From Dryocola clanedunensis subsp. sulfonylureivorans (GTDB lineage: Bacteria; Pseudomonadota; Gammaproteobacteria; Enterobacterales; Enterobacteriaceae), in assembly GCF_016756775.1 (NCBI RefSeq), contig NZ_JAERMU010000002.1:186001-250000 (forward strand): a stretch of DNA of 64,000 bases, given 5' to 3'. The notes beneath the pieces were generated by a model. That model searched no databases and was not told where the DNA came from. It saw only the letters and a list, made by a program, of their open reading frames with translations. Shown piece after piece: positions 8,561-18,363 of this stretch (the first letter of the stretch is position 1; the number at the start of each line of letters is the position of its first letter). A program made the translations under genes and the position numbers.

Positions 8561-9343
8561 ATGACAAATCAAAACACAGCCCGAGTGGTTATCGTCACCG
8601 GCACCAGCCAGGGAATCGGCCACGCTATCGCACAAACCTATCTTAACAACGGCGATATCGTGATCGGCTGCGCCTTTTCAGCCCTCGATAAAGCGCCGCT
8701 GGCCCAGAAAATGCTGGCCGAAAATCCTGATCGCTACTTTTACTATTCGGTAGACGTCACCAGCACGGAAGCCATCAAACGGTTCGTTGACGAGGTCGAG
8801 GCCCTGTTTGGCCGCATAGACGTTGTTGTCTCCAACGCCGGGAAGAACGTCTTTAAGGGGATCGACTGCGAGGAGAGCGACTGGGCGCACAACTTCGATT
8901 TGAACCTGCGCTCCCACTGGTATCTGGCTAAATGCGCCCGCCCGGCGCTGCAAAAAAGCAAAGGCGTGATTGTTATCATCACCTCCAACCATGCGTTTTC
9001 CACCATGCCGGGCTGCGCACCTTACAACATCAGCAAACGCGCGCTGCTCTCGCTGGTGCAAAGCCTGACTATTGAATGGGGGCCAGAAATTCGCACCGTG
9101 GGGATCGCCCCCGGCTTCATCGACACCGACGGCAACCAGACGTGGTTTGACTCCCACGCCGACGGCAAAGCCGCACGCGAGAAAACCATTAAGAAACACC
9201 CCGTAGGCCGGATTGGCCGCCCGGAAGAAGTCGGCGATCTTTGTTTGTTCTTATCCAGCGACAGGGCCGGGTTCATAGCGGGAACGACGATTGTGATGGA
9301 CGGCGGGCGCAGCGCGATAATGCAGGACGAGGACGACGCTTAG
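8561..9343 (+). CDS. SDR-family oxidoreductase (probable aldose 1-dehydrogenase)
   Basis: Classical short-chain dehydrogenase of 260 residues: cofactor loop TGTSQGIG (residues 13-20), SNAG at 91-94, catalytic Ser142, Tyr155 and Lys159 (YNISK), and the terminal GTTIVMDGG. It is the last gene of the operon, followed by an intrinsic terminator. With the lactonase and dehydratase upstream, the simplest role is NAD(P)-dependent oxidation of an imported aldose to its lactone, the first pathway step. Oxidation of another intermediate remains possible. Confidence 0.8.
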   Translation: MTNQNTARVVIVTGTSQGIGHAIAQTYLNNGDIVIGCAFSALDKAPLAQKMLAENPDRYFYYSVDVTSTEAIKRFVDEVEALFGRIDVVVSNAGKNVFKGIDCEESDWAHNFDLNLRSHWYLAKCARPALQKSKGVIVIITSNHAFSTMPGCAPYNISKRALLSLVQSLTIEWGPEIRTVGIAPGFIDTDGNQTWFDSHADGKAAREKTIKKHPVGRIGRPEEVGDLCLFLSSDRAGFIAGTTIVMDGGRSAIMQDEDDA

Positions 9344-9344
9344 C

Positions 9345-9371
9345 AAAATGGGGAGCCGAAGCTCCCCATTT
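9345..9371 (+). terminator. Terminator of the sugar-acid operon
   Basis: Perfect 11-bp stem AAATGGGGAGC / GCTCCCCATTT with a CGAA tetraloop, starting two bases after the SDR stop codon. The run of A before and T after the GC core suits termination in either direction. Confidence 0.75.
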
Positions 9372-9386
9372 AAAACTGGCAAAAAA

Positions 9387-9418
9387 GGTGGATGACGCTA
9401 TCGCTTATCCACCCTACG
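9387..9418. repeat. Dispersed REP-like palindrome, copy A
   Basis: Imperfect inverted repeat GGTGGATGACGCTATCGCTT continuing into ATCCACCCTAC. It is closely related to copies at 33281-33309, 33872-33900 and 51629-51660. It lies between the dgo-type operon and the 3' end of ispH. Confidence 0.7.
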
Positions 9419-9419
9419 C

Positions 9420-10367
9420 CTACACTTCTTTGGCATCGATACGCAGCTCGCGCGGCACTTCAAACACGATGTTTTCTTCACGGCCGGTCAGCTCTCGGGT
9501 TTCGCTGCCGCCAAGCTCACGCAGGCGGGCAAGCACGTTCTGCACCAGCACATCCGGGGCAGAAGCACCGGCGGTGACGCCAACGCATTTCGCGCCGGTC
9601 ACCCACTCTTCCTGGATGTCCGTCGCGTCGTCAATCAGATACGCCGCTTTCCCCATGCGCTGGGCAAGCTCCGCCAGGCGGTTGGAGTTAGAAGAGTTCT
9701 TCGAGCCGACGACCAGCACCACGTCCGCCTCGTCTGCCAGCGCACGCACGGCTTCCTGACGGTTAGTGGTGGCATAGCAGATATCGTCTTTGCGCGGCCC
9801 GATGATTTTCGGGAAGCGTTGGCGCAGCGCGTCAATCACATCGGAAGTATCATCCACCGACAGCGTGGTCTGGGTCATAAACGACAGTTTGCCTTCGTTT
9901 TTGACGTTCAGCCTGCTGACATCCTCCGGCGACTCCACCAGGTACATGCCCCCTTTCGGGTTGCTGTACTGGCCCATGGTGCCTTCCACTTCCGGGTGGC
10001 CGGCGTGGCCAATCAGAATGGATTCTTCACCACGGCGGCTGGCGCGCGCCACTTCCATATGCACTTTGGTGACCAGCGGGCAGGTCGCATCGAATACCGT
10101 TAAATCACGGCCTTTGGCTTCGTTGCGCACCGCCTGGGAAACGCCGTGCGCCGAGAAGATCAGAATCGCGCCGTCCGGCACTTCGCTGATTTGCTCGATG
10201 AAAATCGCTCCGCGCTCGCGCAGGCTGTCCACCACGTAGCGGTTATGCACCACTTCATGACGAACGTAAATTGGCGCGCCGTAGATAGCCAGCGCGTTTT
10301 CCACAATGCTGATAGCGCGGTCGACCCCGGCACAAAAGCCGCGTGGGTTAGCCAACAGGATCTGCAT
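9420..10367 (-). CDS. ispH: 4-hydroxy-3-methylbut-2-enyl diphosphate reductase
   Basis: Last enzyme of the MEP isoprenoid pathway, a [4Fe-4S] protein reducing HMBPP to IPP and DMAPP. The three cluster cysteines are visible: Cys12 in NPRGFCAGV, one in [13 protein letters not shown] and one in [11 protein letters not shown]. The product has 315 residues, about E. coli length. An upstream in-frame extension lies within fkpB and lacks homology, so the start at 10367 is chosen; it overlaps the fkpB 3' end by 20 bp. It is the last gene of the ribF-ileS-lspA-fkpB-ispH operon. Confidence 0.97.
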   Translation of the reverse strand: MQILLANPRGFCAGVDRAISIVENALAIYGAPIYVRHEVVHNRYVVDSLRERGAIFIEQISEVPDGAILIFSAHGVSQAVRNEAKGRDLTVFDATCPLVTKVHMEVARASRRGEESILIGHAGHPEVEGTMGQYSNPKGGMYLVESPEDVSRLNVKNEGKLSFMTQTTLSVDDTSDVIDALRQRFPKIIGPRKDDICYATTNRQEAVRALADEADVVLVVGSKNSSNSNRLAELAQRMGKAAYLIDDATDIQEEWVTGAKCVGVTAGASAPDVLVQNVLARLRELGGSETRELTGREENIVFEVPRELRIDAKEV

Positions 10368-10818
10368 GCAACGCCTCCAGTACCGGGTTGACTTCCAGTA
10401 CTTCGATATCAAAATGAATGGTTTGCCCGGCGAGAGGATGGTTAAAGTCAACGGTGATGGAATCCCCGTTCACTTCGCGCACCACGCCCGGCATCTCGCT
10501 GCCATCCATTGCGGTAAAAAGCATAATCGCGCCCGGCTCCGGCTCCCCCGCGTCGATGAATTCACGACGTGAGAAGTACTGGATCATGTCCGGGCTTGGG
10601 ATACCAAACGCGGATTCCGGGGCCAGCGAAAAAGCCTTTTTGTCGCCAGCCTTGAGGCCGACAAGCTGGTCTTCCATACCCGGCGACAGGGTTTCATCGC
10701 CAAGGGTGAAGAGCGCCGGTTTGCCGTTGTTACGGGTGGACTCGGCGGTGGAACCATCTTCGAGTTTCAGCGTGAAATGCACCAAAACGCGGCTGTTAGC
10801 TTGTACAGATTCAGACAT
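10348..10818 (-). CDS. fkpB: FKBP-type peptidyl-prolyl cis-trans isomerase (SlpA-like)
   Basis: Small cytoplasmic prolyl isomerase of 156 residues with the FKBP core and inserted flap. Conserved segments are [40 protein letters not shown] and [11 protein letters not shown]. coli FkpB has 149 residues; the extra C-terminal residues come from overlap into ispH. It lies between lspA and ispH as in E. coli. Confidence 0.95.
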   Translation of the reverse strand: MSESVQANSRVLVHFTLKLEDGSTAESTRNNGKPALFTLGDETLSPGMEDQLVGLKAGDKKAFSLAPESAFGIPSPDMIQYFSRREFIDAGEPEPGAIMLFTAMDGSEMPGVVREVNGDSITVDFNHPLAGQTIHFDIEVLEVNPVLEALHADPVG

Positions 10819-10836
10819 GCAGTAGAGCCTATTATT

Positions 10837-10869
10837 GTGGCGGGGGCGCTAACGCCTGCCCGCCCTACA
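10837..10869. repeat. REP-like palindrome in the lspA-fkpB gap
   Basis: GC-rich inverted repeat with GTGGCGGGGGCGCTAACGCC opposite a CCCGCCCTAC end. It shares the terminal CCTAC signature of the other REP-like elements in the window and sits in the short gap between the lspA stop and fkpB start. Confidence 0.55.
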
Positions 10870-10892
10870 AATCAAACGGCACGCAGGCCGGA

Positions 10893-11393
10893 TTATGCCG
10901 CTTTCTTCTTCCCGTCAGAGACGAAGAACCCTTCCAGCACAATCAGCGCCGCGCCGATACAGATTGCCGTATCGGCCAGGTTGAAGGTGGCAAAGTGCCA
11001 GTCGCCGACGTAGAAGTCGATCATGTCGACCACGAAACCGTGCCAGAGCCTGTCGAACAGGTTGCCGAGCGCGCCGCCGATGATTAAAGCATAGGCGATA
11101 TTGTTCAGCTTCTGGGTCGCTTTTGCGCGATACATCAGCACCGCCAGCACTACGCAGATACCCACCGCGATACCGGCAAAGAACCAGCGCTGCCAGCCGC
11201 CTTTGTCCGCCAGGAAACTAAACGCCGCGCCGTAGTTACGGGCGTAGTGCAGGTTCAGCGACGGGAACAGCGAGACGGTGTCCCCCAGCATGAAATGCTG
11301 GAGGATCAGGTACTTGCTTCCCAGGTCGATGATTAACACCACGGCCACCAGCCACAGCCAGCGCAGGCCGGTAGAAAGAATCGGTTTACTCAT
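10893..11393 (-). CDS. lspA: Lipoprotein signal peptidase (signal peptidase II)
   Basis: Inner-membrane aspartyl protease that cleaves prolipoprotein signal peptides after lipidation. It has 166 residues, four hydrophobic segments, and both catalytic aspartates (Asp123 in VVDMID and Asp141 in FNLADTAI), matching E. coli numbering. The start codon shares one base with the ileS stop, implying translational coupling. Confidence 0.97.
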   Translation of the reverse strand: MSKPILSTGLRWLWLVAVVLIIDLGSKYLILQHFMLGDTVSLFPSLNLHYARNYGAAFSFLADKGGWQRWFFAGIAVGICVVLAVLMYRAKATQKLNNIAYALIIGGALGNLFDRLWHGFVVDMIDFYVGDWHFATFNLADTAICIGAALIVLEGFFVSDGKKKAA

Positions 11394-14209
11394 CAGGCGA
11401 ACTTACGCTTTTCGCCGTCACCGGCTACGTTGCTGACACAGCGGCCGCAGATTTCTGCGTGTTCCGCTACCTGACCGACGTCGGTGGTGTAATGCCAGCA
11501 GCGCGGGCACTTCTCACCGTCGGCTTTACGCAAGGCGACTTTCAGGCCTTTAAGGATTTCGCTCGGCTGAGCGTCTTCCGTTGCCTGCGCATAATCGGCA
11601 ACCTGGCTACCTGAGGTCAACAGGACAAATCGCAATTCATCGCCCAGGGCGTTGAGCTTCGCCGCCAGATCGCTGTCCGCATACAGGGTGACTGCCGCTT
11701 CCAGAGAACCGCCAACGCGCTTGTCGGCGCGAGCCTGCTCAATGACCTTGTTCACTTCGCCGCGCACGGTCAGCAGGGTATCCCAGTAGTCGTTGTTCAT
11801 CTCTTCGGCGTTATCCAGGCCAAACAGACCTTCGTACCACTCGCCGGTGAAGACGTACTGCTCGCGTTTACCCGGCAGGAAGCCCCAGATTTCGTCGGCG
11901 GTGAAGGACATGATCGGTGCCATCCAGCGAACCAGCGCTTCTGCAATGTGATACAGAGCGGTCTGGCAGCTGCGGCGCGCCACGCTGTCAGGCTTCGCGG
12001 TGTACTGACGGTCTTTGATGATGTCGAGATAGAACGAGCCCATTTCGACGGAGCAGAAGCGCATCAGGCGCTGCACCACTTCGTGGAAGTCGTAGTTCTC
12101 GTAGGAGGCCAGGATATCCGCCTGCGCTTCTTGCGCACAGCCAACGGCCCAACGATCCAGCTTCACCATCTCTTCTGGTTTCACCATGTCGGTTTCAGGG
12201 TTGAAGCCGTTCAGGTTAGCCAGCAGGAAGCGCGCGGTGTTACGGATGCGACGATATGCATCGGCAGCACGCTTGAGGATTTCGTCGGAAACCGCCATTT
12301 CACCGGTGTAGTCGGTAGATGCCACCCACAGGCGCAGGATATCCGCGCCCAGCTTGTTCATCACGTCCTGCGGAGAAACGGTGTTGCCGATGGATTTGGA
12401 CATCTTGCGGCCCTGACCATCTACGGTGAAGCCGTGGGTCAGCACCTGGCGGTAAGGCGCTTTGCCTTTCATCGCCGTGGAGATCATCAGGGAGGACATG
12501 AACCAGCCGCGGTGCTGATCCGACCCTTCCAGATACATGTCCGCCGCGTGGCCGTTGAACTCAGGGCGCACGTCCACAACGGATGAGTGGGTTGAACCGG
12601 AGTCGAACCACACGTCCAGGGTGTCCGGCACTTTGGTGTAGTTGTCGGCGTCGTCACCCATGATGTCGCGCGGGTCTAAATCCCACCATGCCTGGATGCC
12701 GTCTTGTTCGACTCGTTTAGCCACTTCTTCCATCAGTTCCAGCGTGCGCGGGTGCAGTTCTTCCGTCTCTTTATGGACGAACAGAGACATTGGCACGCCC
12801 CAGGTGCGCTGACGGGAGATGCACCAGTCCGGACGGTTAGCAACCATGGATTCAATGCGCGCCTGGCCCCAGTCCGGGATCCACTGCACGCCTTTGATCT
12901 CTTTCAGGGACTGCTCGCGCAGGCCTTTCTGATCCATGCTGATAAACCACTGCGGCGTGGCGCGGAAGATGATTGGCGTTTTATGACGCCAGCAGTGCGG
13001 GTAGCTGTGCAGCAGTTTTTCAACGTGCAGCAGAGCACCTTTATCGCGCAGGATGTTGACGATCAGATCGTTGGCTTTAAAGACCTGCACGCCGTCCAGA
13101 CCTTCATAGGTACCAGGCAGGTAGCAGCCGTCCGGGCCAACCGGGTTAGCGATTTCCAGACCGTATTTCTGGCTGATCACATAGTCGTCAGGACCGTGAC
13201 CACCTGCGGTATGCACCGCACCGGTACCTGCATCCAGGGTAACGTGGTCGCCCAGAATCACCGGCACATCGAAAGCCAGGAACGGATGCTTAAAGCGCAT
13301 CAGCTCAAGCTCTGCACCTTTCGCTTCGCCCAGCACTGTCCAGTCGCTGATTGCCGCGCTTTTCATTACGCTTTCAAGCAGATCTTTAGCCACGATCAGC
13401 GCCTGGCCATCAACCTGCACCAGCACGTATTCGAATTCAGCGTTCAGGGACACCGCACGGTTAGACGGCAGCGTCCACGGGGTGGTTGTCCAGATAACCA
13501 GAGAAACCGGGCCGGTCACCGCAGCCGCACCAAACTTCGCTTTTACCGCGTCGGCATCGACGGCCTGGAAACTAACAAAGATGGAAGGAGACGTTTTGTC
13601 GTAGTACTCGACTTCCGCTTCAGCCAGCGCTGAACGGCAGTCGACGCACCAGTGAACTGGCTTAGCCCCTTTATGCAGGTGGCCGTTACCGATGATTTTA
13701 CCGAGCGCACGGATGATGTTCGCTTCGGTGTTGAAATCCATGGTCAGGTACGGACGCGACCAGTCGCCCAGCACGCCTAAGCGGATGAAGTCTTCGCGCT
13801 GGCCGTCAACCTGCTCTGCCGCGTACTTACGGCACGCCGCACGGAATTCCGCCGCGGACACTTTTTCGCCCGGCTTGCCGATCAGCTGTTCTACTTTCAG
13901 CTCGATTGGCAGACCGTGGCAGTCCCAGCCCGGCACATACGGCGAGTCAAAACCGGAAAGCCCTTTGGACTTAACGATAATGTCTTTCAGAATCTTGTTT
14001 ACGGAGTGACCAATATGAATGCTGCCGTTCGCGTAAGGAGGGCCATCGTGCAAAATAAAGGACTTCTTGCCTTTTTTTGCAGTACGGATGATGCCGTACA
14101 GGTCATCATCGTTCCAGCGCGCCAGCATGCCCGGTTCGCGTTTAGCGAGATCGCCACGCATCGGGAACCCTGTTTCCGGCAAGTTCAGGGTAGATTTAAA
14201 GTCACTCAT
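11393..14209 (-). CDS. ileS: Isoleucyl-tRNA synthetase
   Basis: Class I synthetase of 938 residues, identical in length to E. coli. Visible are [12 protein letters not shown] (HIGH motif), the CP1 editing domain, KMSKS in [10 protein letters not shown], and the C-terminal zinc-binding CPRC...CGRC pair. A 15-residue upstream extension is rejected because homology starts at [12 protein letters not shown] (14209). One editing-site neighbour differs from E. coli: [10 protein letters not shown] instead of HTAPGHGPDD, keeping the flanking His and Asp. It is the second gene of the ribF operon. Confidence 0.98.
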   Translation of the reverse strand: MSDFKSTLNLPETGFPMRGDLAKREPGMLARWNDDDLYGIIRTAKKGKKSFILHDGPPYANGSIHIGHSVNKILKDIIVKSKGLSGFDSPYVPGWDCHGLPIELKVEQLIGKPGEKVSAAEFRAACRKYAAEQVDGQREDFIRLGVLGDWSRPYLTMDFNTEANIIRALGKIIGNGHLHKGAKPVHWCVDCRSALAEAEVEYYDKTSPSIFVSFQAVDADAVKAKFGAAAVTGPVSLVIWTTTPWTLPSNRAVSLNAEFEYVLVQVDGQALIVAKDLLESVMKSAAISDWTVLGEAKGAELELMRFKHPFLAFDVPVILGDHVTLDAGTGAVHTAGGHGPDDYVISQKYGLEIANPVGPDGCYLPGTYEGLDGVQVFKANDLIVNILRDKGALLHVEKLLHSYPHCWRHKTPIIFRATPQWFISMDQKGLREQSLKEIKGVQWIPDWGQARIESMVANRPDWCISRQRTWGVPMSLFVHKETEELHPRTLELMEEVAKRVEQDGIQAWWDLDPRDIMGDDADNYTKVPDTLDVWFDSGSTHSSVVDVRPEFNGHAADMYLEGSDQHRGWFMSSLMISTAMKGKAPYRQVLTHGFTVDGQGRKMSKSIGNTVSPQDVMNKLGADILRLWVASTDYTGEMAVSDEILKRAADAYRRIRNTARFLLANLNGFNPETDMVKPEEMVKLDRWAVGCAQEAQADILASYENYDFHEVVQRLMRFCSVEMGSFYLDIIKDRQYTAKPDSVARRSCQTALYHIAEALVRWMAPIMSFTADEIWGFLPGKREQYVFTGEWYEGLFGLDNAEEMNNDYWDTLLTVRGEVNKVIEQARADKRVGGSLEAAVTLYADSDLAAKLNALGDELRFVLLTSGSQVADYAQATEDAQPSEILKGLKVALRKADGEKCPRCWHYTTDVGQVAEHAEICGRCVSNVAGDGEKRKFA

Positions 14210-14237
14210 TAGATTCTCGGTTCCGTAGTTAGCTTGC

Positions 14238-15170
14238 TCAGGTATTAGAGCCAAAAAATTCGCGGGCGGTTACTACATCGTTAACGATCTGCGCTTTCAG
14301 TTCATCGAGCGAAGCGAAGCGCTGTTCATTGCGTATTTTTTTACGCAGCACCACATCTATATGGTGTCCATACAGGTCCATTGCAACATCCAGCAAATGG
14401 ACTTCTAACTGCTGGCGCATTCCCGCCACCGTAGGGCGGGTGCCGATATTGGCAACGCCAGGAAGCAGCCTGTCGCCGAGGCCCGCCACTTCTACCGCAT
14501 AGACCCCTTTTACCGGGGAGACCTGACGACGCAGCGGTATATTCGCCGTCGGAAAACCTATGGTGCGGCCCAGCTCGTCGCCGTGGACAACGCGTCCGGA
14601 GATGATAAACGGATGCCCGAGCAGGCTTTTTGCAAGCTCGAGGTTGTCATCCGCCAGCGCCTGGCGAACCGCCGTGCTGCTAATGCGCACGCCACCTTCG
14701 CAGTAAGTCTGCGTGCTGATGACGTTAAAGCCGTATTCCAGGCCAGCCTTCTGTAATAACAAGAAATCCCCCTGGCGACCAGCACCAAAGCGGAAATCAT
14801 CCCCGACGGCGAGAAATTTCACCCCGAGGCGGTTAACCAGCAGATCGCTGACAAAGTTTTGCGCCGTGAGGGCGGCGAAGCGGCGGTCAAACCGCACGCA
14901 AAGCACATAGTCCACGCCGCACTCAGCAAGATAACGTAGCTTTTCGCGCAGCCGGGTTAAGCGCGCGGGCGCCTGGCCTGCGGCAAAAAGCTCCAGCGGC
15001 TGAGGCTCGAAAATCATCACCATGACCGGAAGGTTGCGCGCACGCCCCTCCTCACACAGCCCTTGTAGCAGAGACTTGTGGCCTCGATGCACGCCATCAA
15101 AATTACCAATGGTGAGGACACACCCGTGGTGATTCTGGCGTAAATTATGTATGCCGCGTATCAGCTTCAT
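14238..15170 (-). CDS. ribF: Bifunctional riboflavin kinase / FAD synthetase
   Basis: Makes FMN and FAD from riboflavin. The N-terminal adenylyltransferase half has [12 protein letters not shown] and [10 protein letters not shown]; the C-terminal kinase half has [10 protein letters not shown] and [11 protein letters not shown]. The product has 310 residues, three fewer than E. coli. It heads the ileS-lspA-fkpB-ispH operon, 28 bp upstream of ileS, and is divergent from rpsT. Confidence 0.97.
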   Translation of the reverse strand: MKLIRGIHNLRQNHHGCVLTIGNFDGVHRGHKSLLQGLCEEGRARNLPVMVMIFEPQPLELFAAGQAPARLTRLREKLRYLAECGVDYVLCVRFDRRFAALTAQNFVSDLLVNRLGVKFLAVGDDFRFGAGRQGDFLLLQKAGLEYGFNVISTQTYCEGGVRISSTAVRQALADDNLELAKSLLGHPFIISGRVVHGDELGRTIGFPTANIPLRRQVSPVKGVYAVEVAGLGDRLLPGVANIGTRPTVAGMRQQLEVHLLDVAMDLYGHHIDVVLRKKIRNEQRFASLDELKAQIVNDVVTAREFFGSNT

Positions 15171-15760
<590 letters not shown>

Positions 15761-15781
15761 TCGCCATTCTGTTGTCAGCTT

Positions 15782-15811
15782 AAAAAAAACCGGCTCACGC
15801 CGGTTTTTTTA
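15782..15811. terminator. Bidirectional terminator between rpsT and nhaR
   Basis: ACCGGC / GCCGGT stem with a TCAC loop, flanked by an A tract on the left and T7 on the right. It serves convergent rpsT (+) and nhaR (-). Confidence 0.85.
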
Positions 15812-15827
15812 TGCCTGAAATCTGGCG

Positions 15828-16715
15828 CTATTTAAACAGCGCCGAGTAATCTCTTTTACAGACTCTCTGCACCGCCGGGTGCTGAATCATGCGTTCCGCA
15901 AAAATCGCGTGGTACTCTTCCATCACGCTCTCGATACGCCCTATCTCAATGATGTGATCGTCTTTATAGATGTCCTGCCCGTACAGCGTCGGGGCTACGA
16001 ATATCGCATTGTGCGTCGCGCCAAACGCCTTCATCAGCGCCGCATCGTCAAACTCGCCCAGTATCTCGACCTTCAGCCCCTGGGTGTTAATCCAGTTGAG
16101 GATTTTGCGCCCCAGCATTGAGCGACGGCCGGGGATCAGCAAACGCCTTGTTTCAAGACAGGCCGGGAACGGCAGCGCCGGCAACGGATCGTGGGTCCAG
16201 AAGCTGATGCCACATTCGCCAATTTTGACGGAGAACAGCCCCTCCTGCTGCGTGGAATCAATTGGGCAGTCTGAAATAATCATGTCCAGCTTGTGCTGGC
16301 TGAGCTGCTCGAGCAGCATTTCGTGCGTGGATTCAAAACAGCGCAGATGAATCTGTTCGTCTTCAACGACAGCGGCATCCAGCACGCCGCTGACCAGCCT
16401 TTTCGAGAGCGCGTCCGCAATACCCACGTCAAACAACAGGCTGGACTCTTTGCGGTAGTTCACGATATCCAGCATCTCCTGGCTTAGCGTAAACATGCGG
16501 TCAGCATAGCGAAACACCAGCTGACCCAGTTCGGACGGTTCAAGGCCACGGCCTTTTCGTTTGAAGAGTTTGCCGTCCAGCCGTTCTTCCAGCGCTTTGA
16601 TTTGCCCGGTAATGGTTTGCGGCGTCAGATACAGCGCTTCTGCCGCCCCGACCACCGAGCCCTCTCTGCAGACGTGCCAGAAATAGTAGAGATGGTTGTA
16701 GTTGATGTGGGACAT
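15828..16715 (-). CDS. nhaR: LysR-type transcriptional activator NhaR
   Basis: Sodium-responsive activator of nhaA. The N-terminal winged helix ([20 protein letters not shown], then [19 protein letters not shown]) and the effector domain closely match E. coli NhaR. The product has 295 residues from the ATG at 16715; a 15-residue upstream extension has no homology. It lies 73 bp downstream of nhaA on the same strand, as in E. coli. Confidence 0.96.
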   Translation of the reverse strand: MSHINYNHLYYFWHVCREGSVVGAAEALYLTPQTITGQIKALEERLDGKLFKRKGRGLEPSELGQLVFRYADRMFTLSQEMLDIVNYRKESSLLFDVGIADALSKRLVSGVLDAAVVEDEQIHLRCFESTHEMLLEQLSQHKLDMIISDCPIDSTQQEGLFSVKIGECGISFWTHDPLPALPFPACLETRRLLIPGRRSMLGRKILNWINTQGLKVEILGEFDDAALMKAFGATHNAIFVAPTLYGQDIYKDDHIIEIGRIESVMEEYHAIFAERMIQHPAVQRVCKRDYSALFK

Positions 16716-16788
16716 CCGGCTTCCACTCCCTGAGATAATATCCGTGGGCTGGCAGCGCACGGGCTGCCAGCAGTGAAGTAAAGTCTGG

Positions 16789-17958
16789 TTATGACGCGAC
16801 TGAAAAACGCTTTCTTAGCATGGTGTATCCGACCACGGCTGAAAGCAGCGAGCCTATCAGGATACCGAGCTTAGCCCAGGTGATCAGCGCAGGATCAACG
16901 CTGCTAAAGGCAAGGGATGCGATGAAGATCGACATGGTAAAGCCAATCCCGCACAGCACGCCAACGGCCAGTATGTCTTTGCAGGTTGTTCCCTCCGGCA
17001 GGCTGGCCAGCTTCAGTTTCAGCGCAGCCCAGCAGAACAGGCTAATCCCCAGCGGCTTACCGATAAACAGCCCGGCGATAATTCCCATCGGCAGCAGCGA
17101 CGTCAGCCCTTCGAGCGTTACGCCCTGCAAAGAAACACCGGCGTTGGCAAAGGCAAACAGCGGCAGGATCAGAAACGCAACCCACGGGTGGAGGACATGT
17201 TCGAGATCTCTTGCAGGCGAACTGCCATTTTTCTCTTTAAGCGGAATAAGGAAGCCCACGATGACTCCGGCAAGTGTCGCATGCACCCCGGACTTCAGTA
17301 CCGCAGTCCACAACACGGCTCCGACGAGAATATAAACCCCGGTACGCCGCACGTTGAAGATATTCATTAAAGCCAGCACAGCGATGGCACCAGCCGCTAC
17401 CGCCAGCGACAACAAAGAGAGGTCGTTGGTGTAGAACAGAGCAATGATGACGATGGCACCCAGGTCATCGATAATGGCCAGTGCCATCAGGAATACTTTC
17501 AATGCAATGGGTACGCGGTTGCCGAGCAGCGCCAGAATACCGAGAGCAAAAGCAATGTCCGTCGCCGCCGGGATCGCCCAGCCTTGACGGGTTACCGGAT
17601 CCTGGAAATTGAAAATCAGGTAGATCGCAGCCGGGATCACCATCCCCCCCAGGGCGGCAATCATCGGGAAAGCAGCCTGACGGCGGCTGGCCAGCGACCC
17701 TTCCACCATCTCCCGCTTGACCTCCAGGCCAATCATCAGGAAGAAGATGGCCATCAGGGCATCGTTAACCCACAGCAGCATATTTTTGCTGATATCCAGC
17801 GCGCCAATACGGACTTCGACAGGCGTTTCCAGAAACGCCTGATACAGGCCGCTGGTGGCATCCATGTTCGCCAGAAGCATAGCCAAAGATGCGGCAATAA
17901 TCAGCAGAATGCCGCCAGCGGCGTCATTCTTGAAAAAATTGTGTAGTGATTTCGTCAT
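16789..17958 (-). CDS. nhaA: Na+/H+ antiporter NhaA
   Basis: Electrogenic inner-membrane antiporter (2 H+ in per Na+ out) for sodium and alkaline pH tolerance. It has 389 residues and twelve hydrophobic segments. The transport-site aspartates are the adjacent pair Asp164-Asp165 in [11 protein letters not shown] (163/164 in E. coli) plus Asp134 in [10 protein letters not shown]. The C-terminal helix [15 protein letters not shown] is conserved. Its upstream neighbour is not dnaJ as in the E. coli backbone but an accessory chitinase island. Confidence 0.97.
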   Translation of the reverse strand: MTKSLHNFFKNDAAGGILLIIAASLAMLLANMDATSGLYQAFLETPVEVRIGALDISKNMLLWVNDALMAIFFLMIGLEVKREMVEGSLASRRQAAFPMIAALGGMVIPAAIYLIFNFQDPVTRQGWAIPAATDIAFALGILALLGNRVPIALKVFLMALAIIDDLGAIVIIALFYTNDLSLLSLAVAAGAIAVLALMNIFNVRRTGVYILVGAVLWTAVLKSGVHATLAGVIVGFLIPLKEKNGSSPARDLEHVLHPWVAFLILPLFAFANAGVSLQGVTLEGLTSLLPMGIIAGLFIGKPLGISLFCWAALKLKLASLPEGTTCKDILAVGVLCGIGFTMSIFIASLAFSSVDPALITWAKLGILIGSLLSAVVGYTMLRKRFSVAS

Positions 17959-18140
17959 TTTCCCTCCCTTTTCCGGCAGCCAGTCATATAGGCCACCAAT
18001 GAGTGCGAGGATAACAGTCTTAACACATCGATAAAAGCAGGTTATTTTAGCTTTATGAATCGAAAATAACGAGCTGTCAGATCACATCATCGTATTAACC
18101 GTACGGAGTCCGGTCCGCTTAACTATAGGCAAGAGAACGT

Positions 18141-18167
18141 AAAAAAGCCCCGATGCAATCGGGGCTT
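18141..18167 (-). terminator. Intrinsic terminator downstream of the chitinase gene
   Basis: Ten-bp perfect stem AAGCCCCGAT / ATCGGGGCTT with a three-base loop. On the minus strand it is followed by a run of T, so it stops leftward transcription from the chitinase gene before nhaA. Confidence 0.8.
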
Positions 18168-18307
18168 ATAAGTTGCTGACAAAGAAGGAAAAAGCGTGGT
18201 TTCTCCTTCTTTGTGATAAGCAGGCGAAAATCAATGAATTGATTTTCCTTGTTATTTACTCGCTGAGATCTTTGCGAAATTCATTCGCTTTAGGTTTGTC
18301 ATCAGTC

Positions 18308-18336
18308 TGAAAGCCCCGATGAAATCGGGGCTTTCA
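18308..18336 (-). terminator. Hairpin after the chitinase stop, related to the terminator at 18145
   Basis: Perfect 13-bp stem TGAAAGCCCCGAT / ATCGGGGCTTTCA with loop GAA, 28 bp after the chitinase stop on the minus strand. It lacks a long T tract, so it may pause or protect the 3' end rather than terminate fully. Confidence 0.55.
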
Positions 18337-18363
18337 GGTGTAGCTGAACGAGCGGAGGGTTTA

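Larger units (their letters stand above)
17959..18363. other. Structured intergenic region between chitinase 3' end and nhaA
   Basis: A 405-bp gap with no convincing gene but four inverted repeats: hairpins at 18145-18167 and 18308-18336 that share the AGCCCCGAT / ATCGGGGCT core, an imperfect hairpin at 18180-18213 (arms CAAAGAAGGA / TCCTTCTTTG), and a 22-bp palindrome at 18226-18247 (arms GAAAATCAAT / ATTGATTTTC around GA). The part left of 18140 should contain the nhaA promoter. Confidence 0.7.

Noticed and set aside
11948-13633. Long plus-strand frames opposite ileS (212 and 309 codons)
   Set aside because: Antisense shadows of a fully conserved synthetase gene.
17959-18363. hokC/sokC-type toxin-antitoxin locus, as at the E. 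coli nhaA-dnaJ junction
   Set aside because: No Hok-like peptide with a membrane helix and Cys could be read on either strand; the hairpins do not match the hok mRNA pattern.
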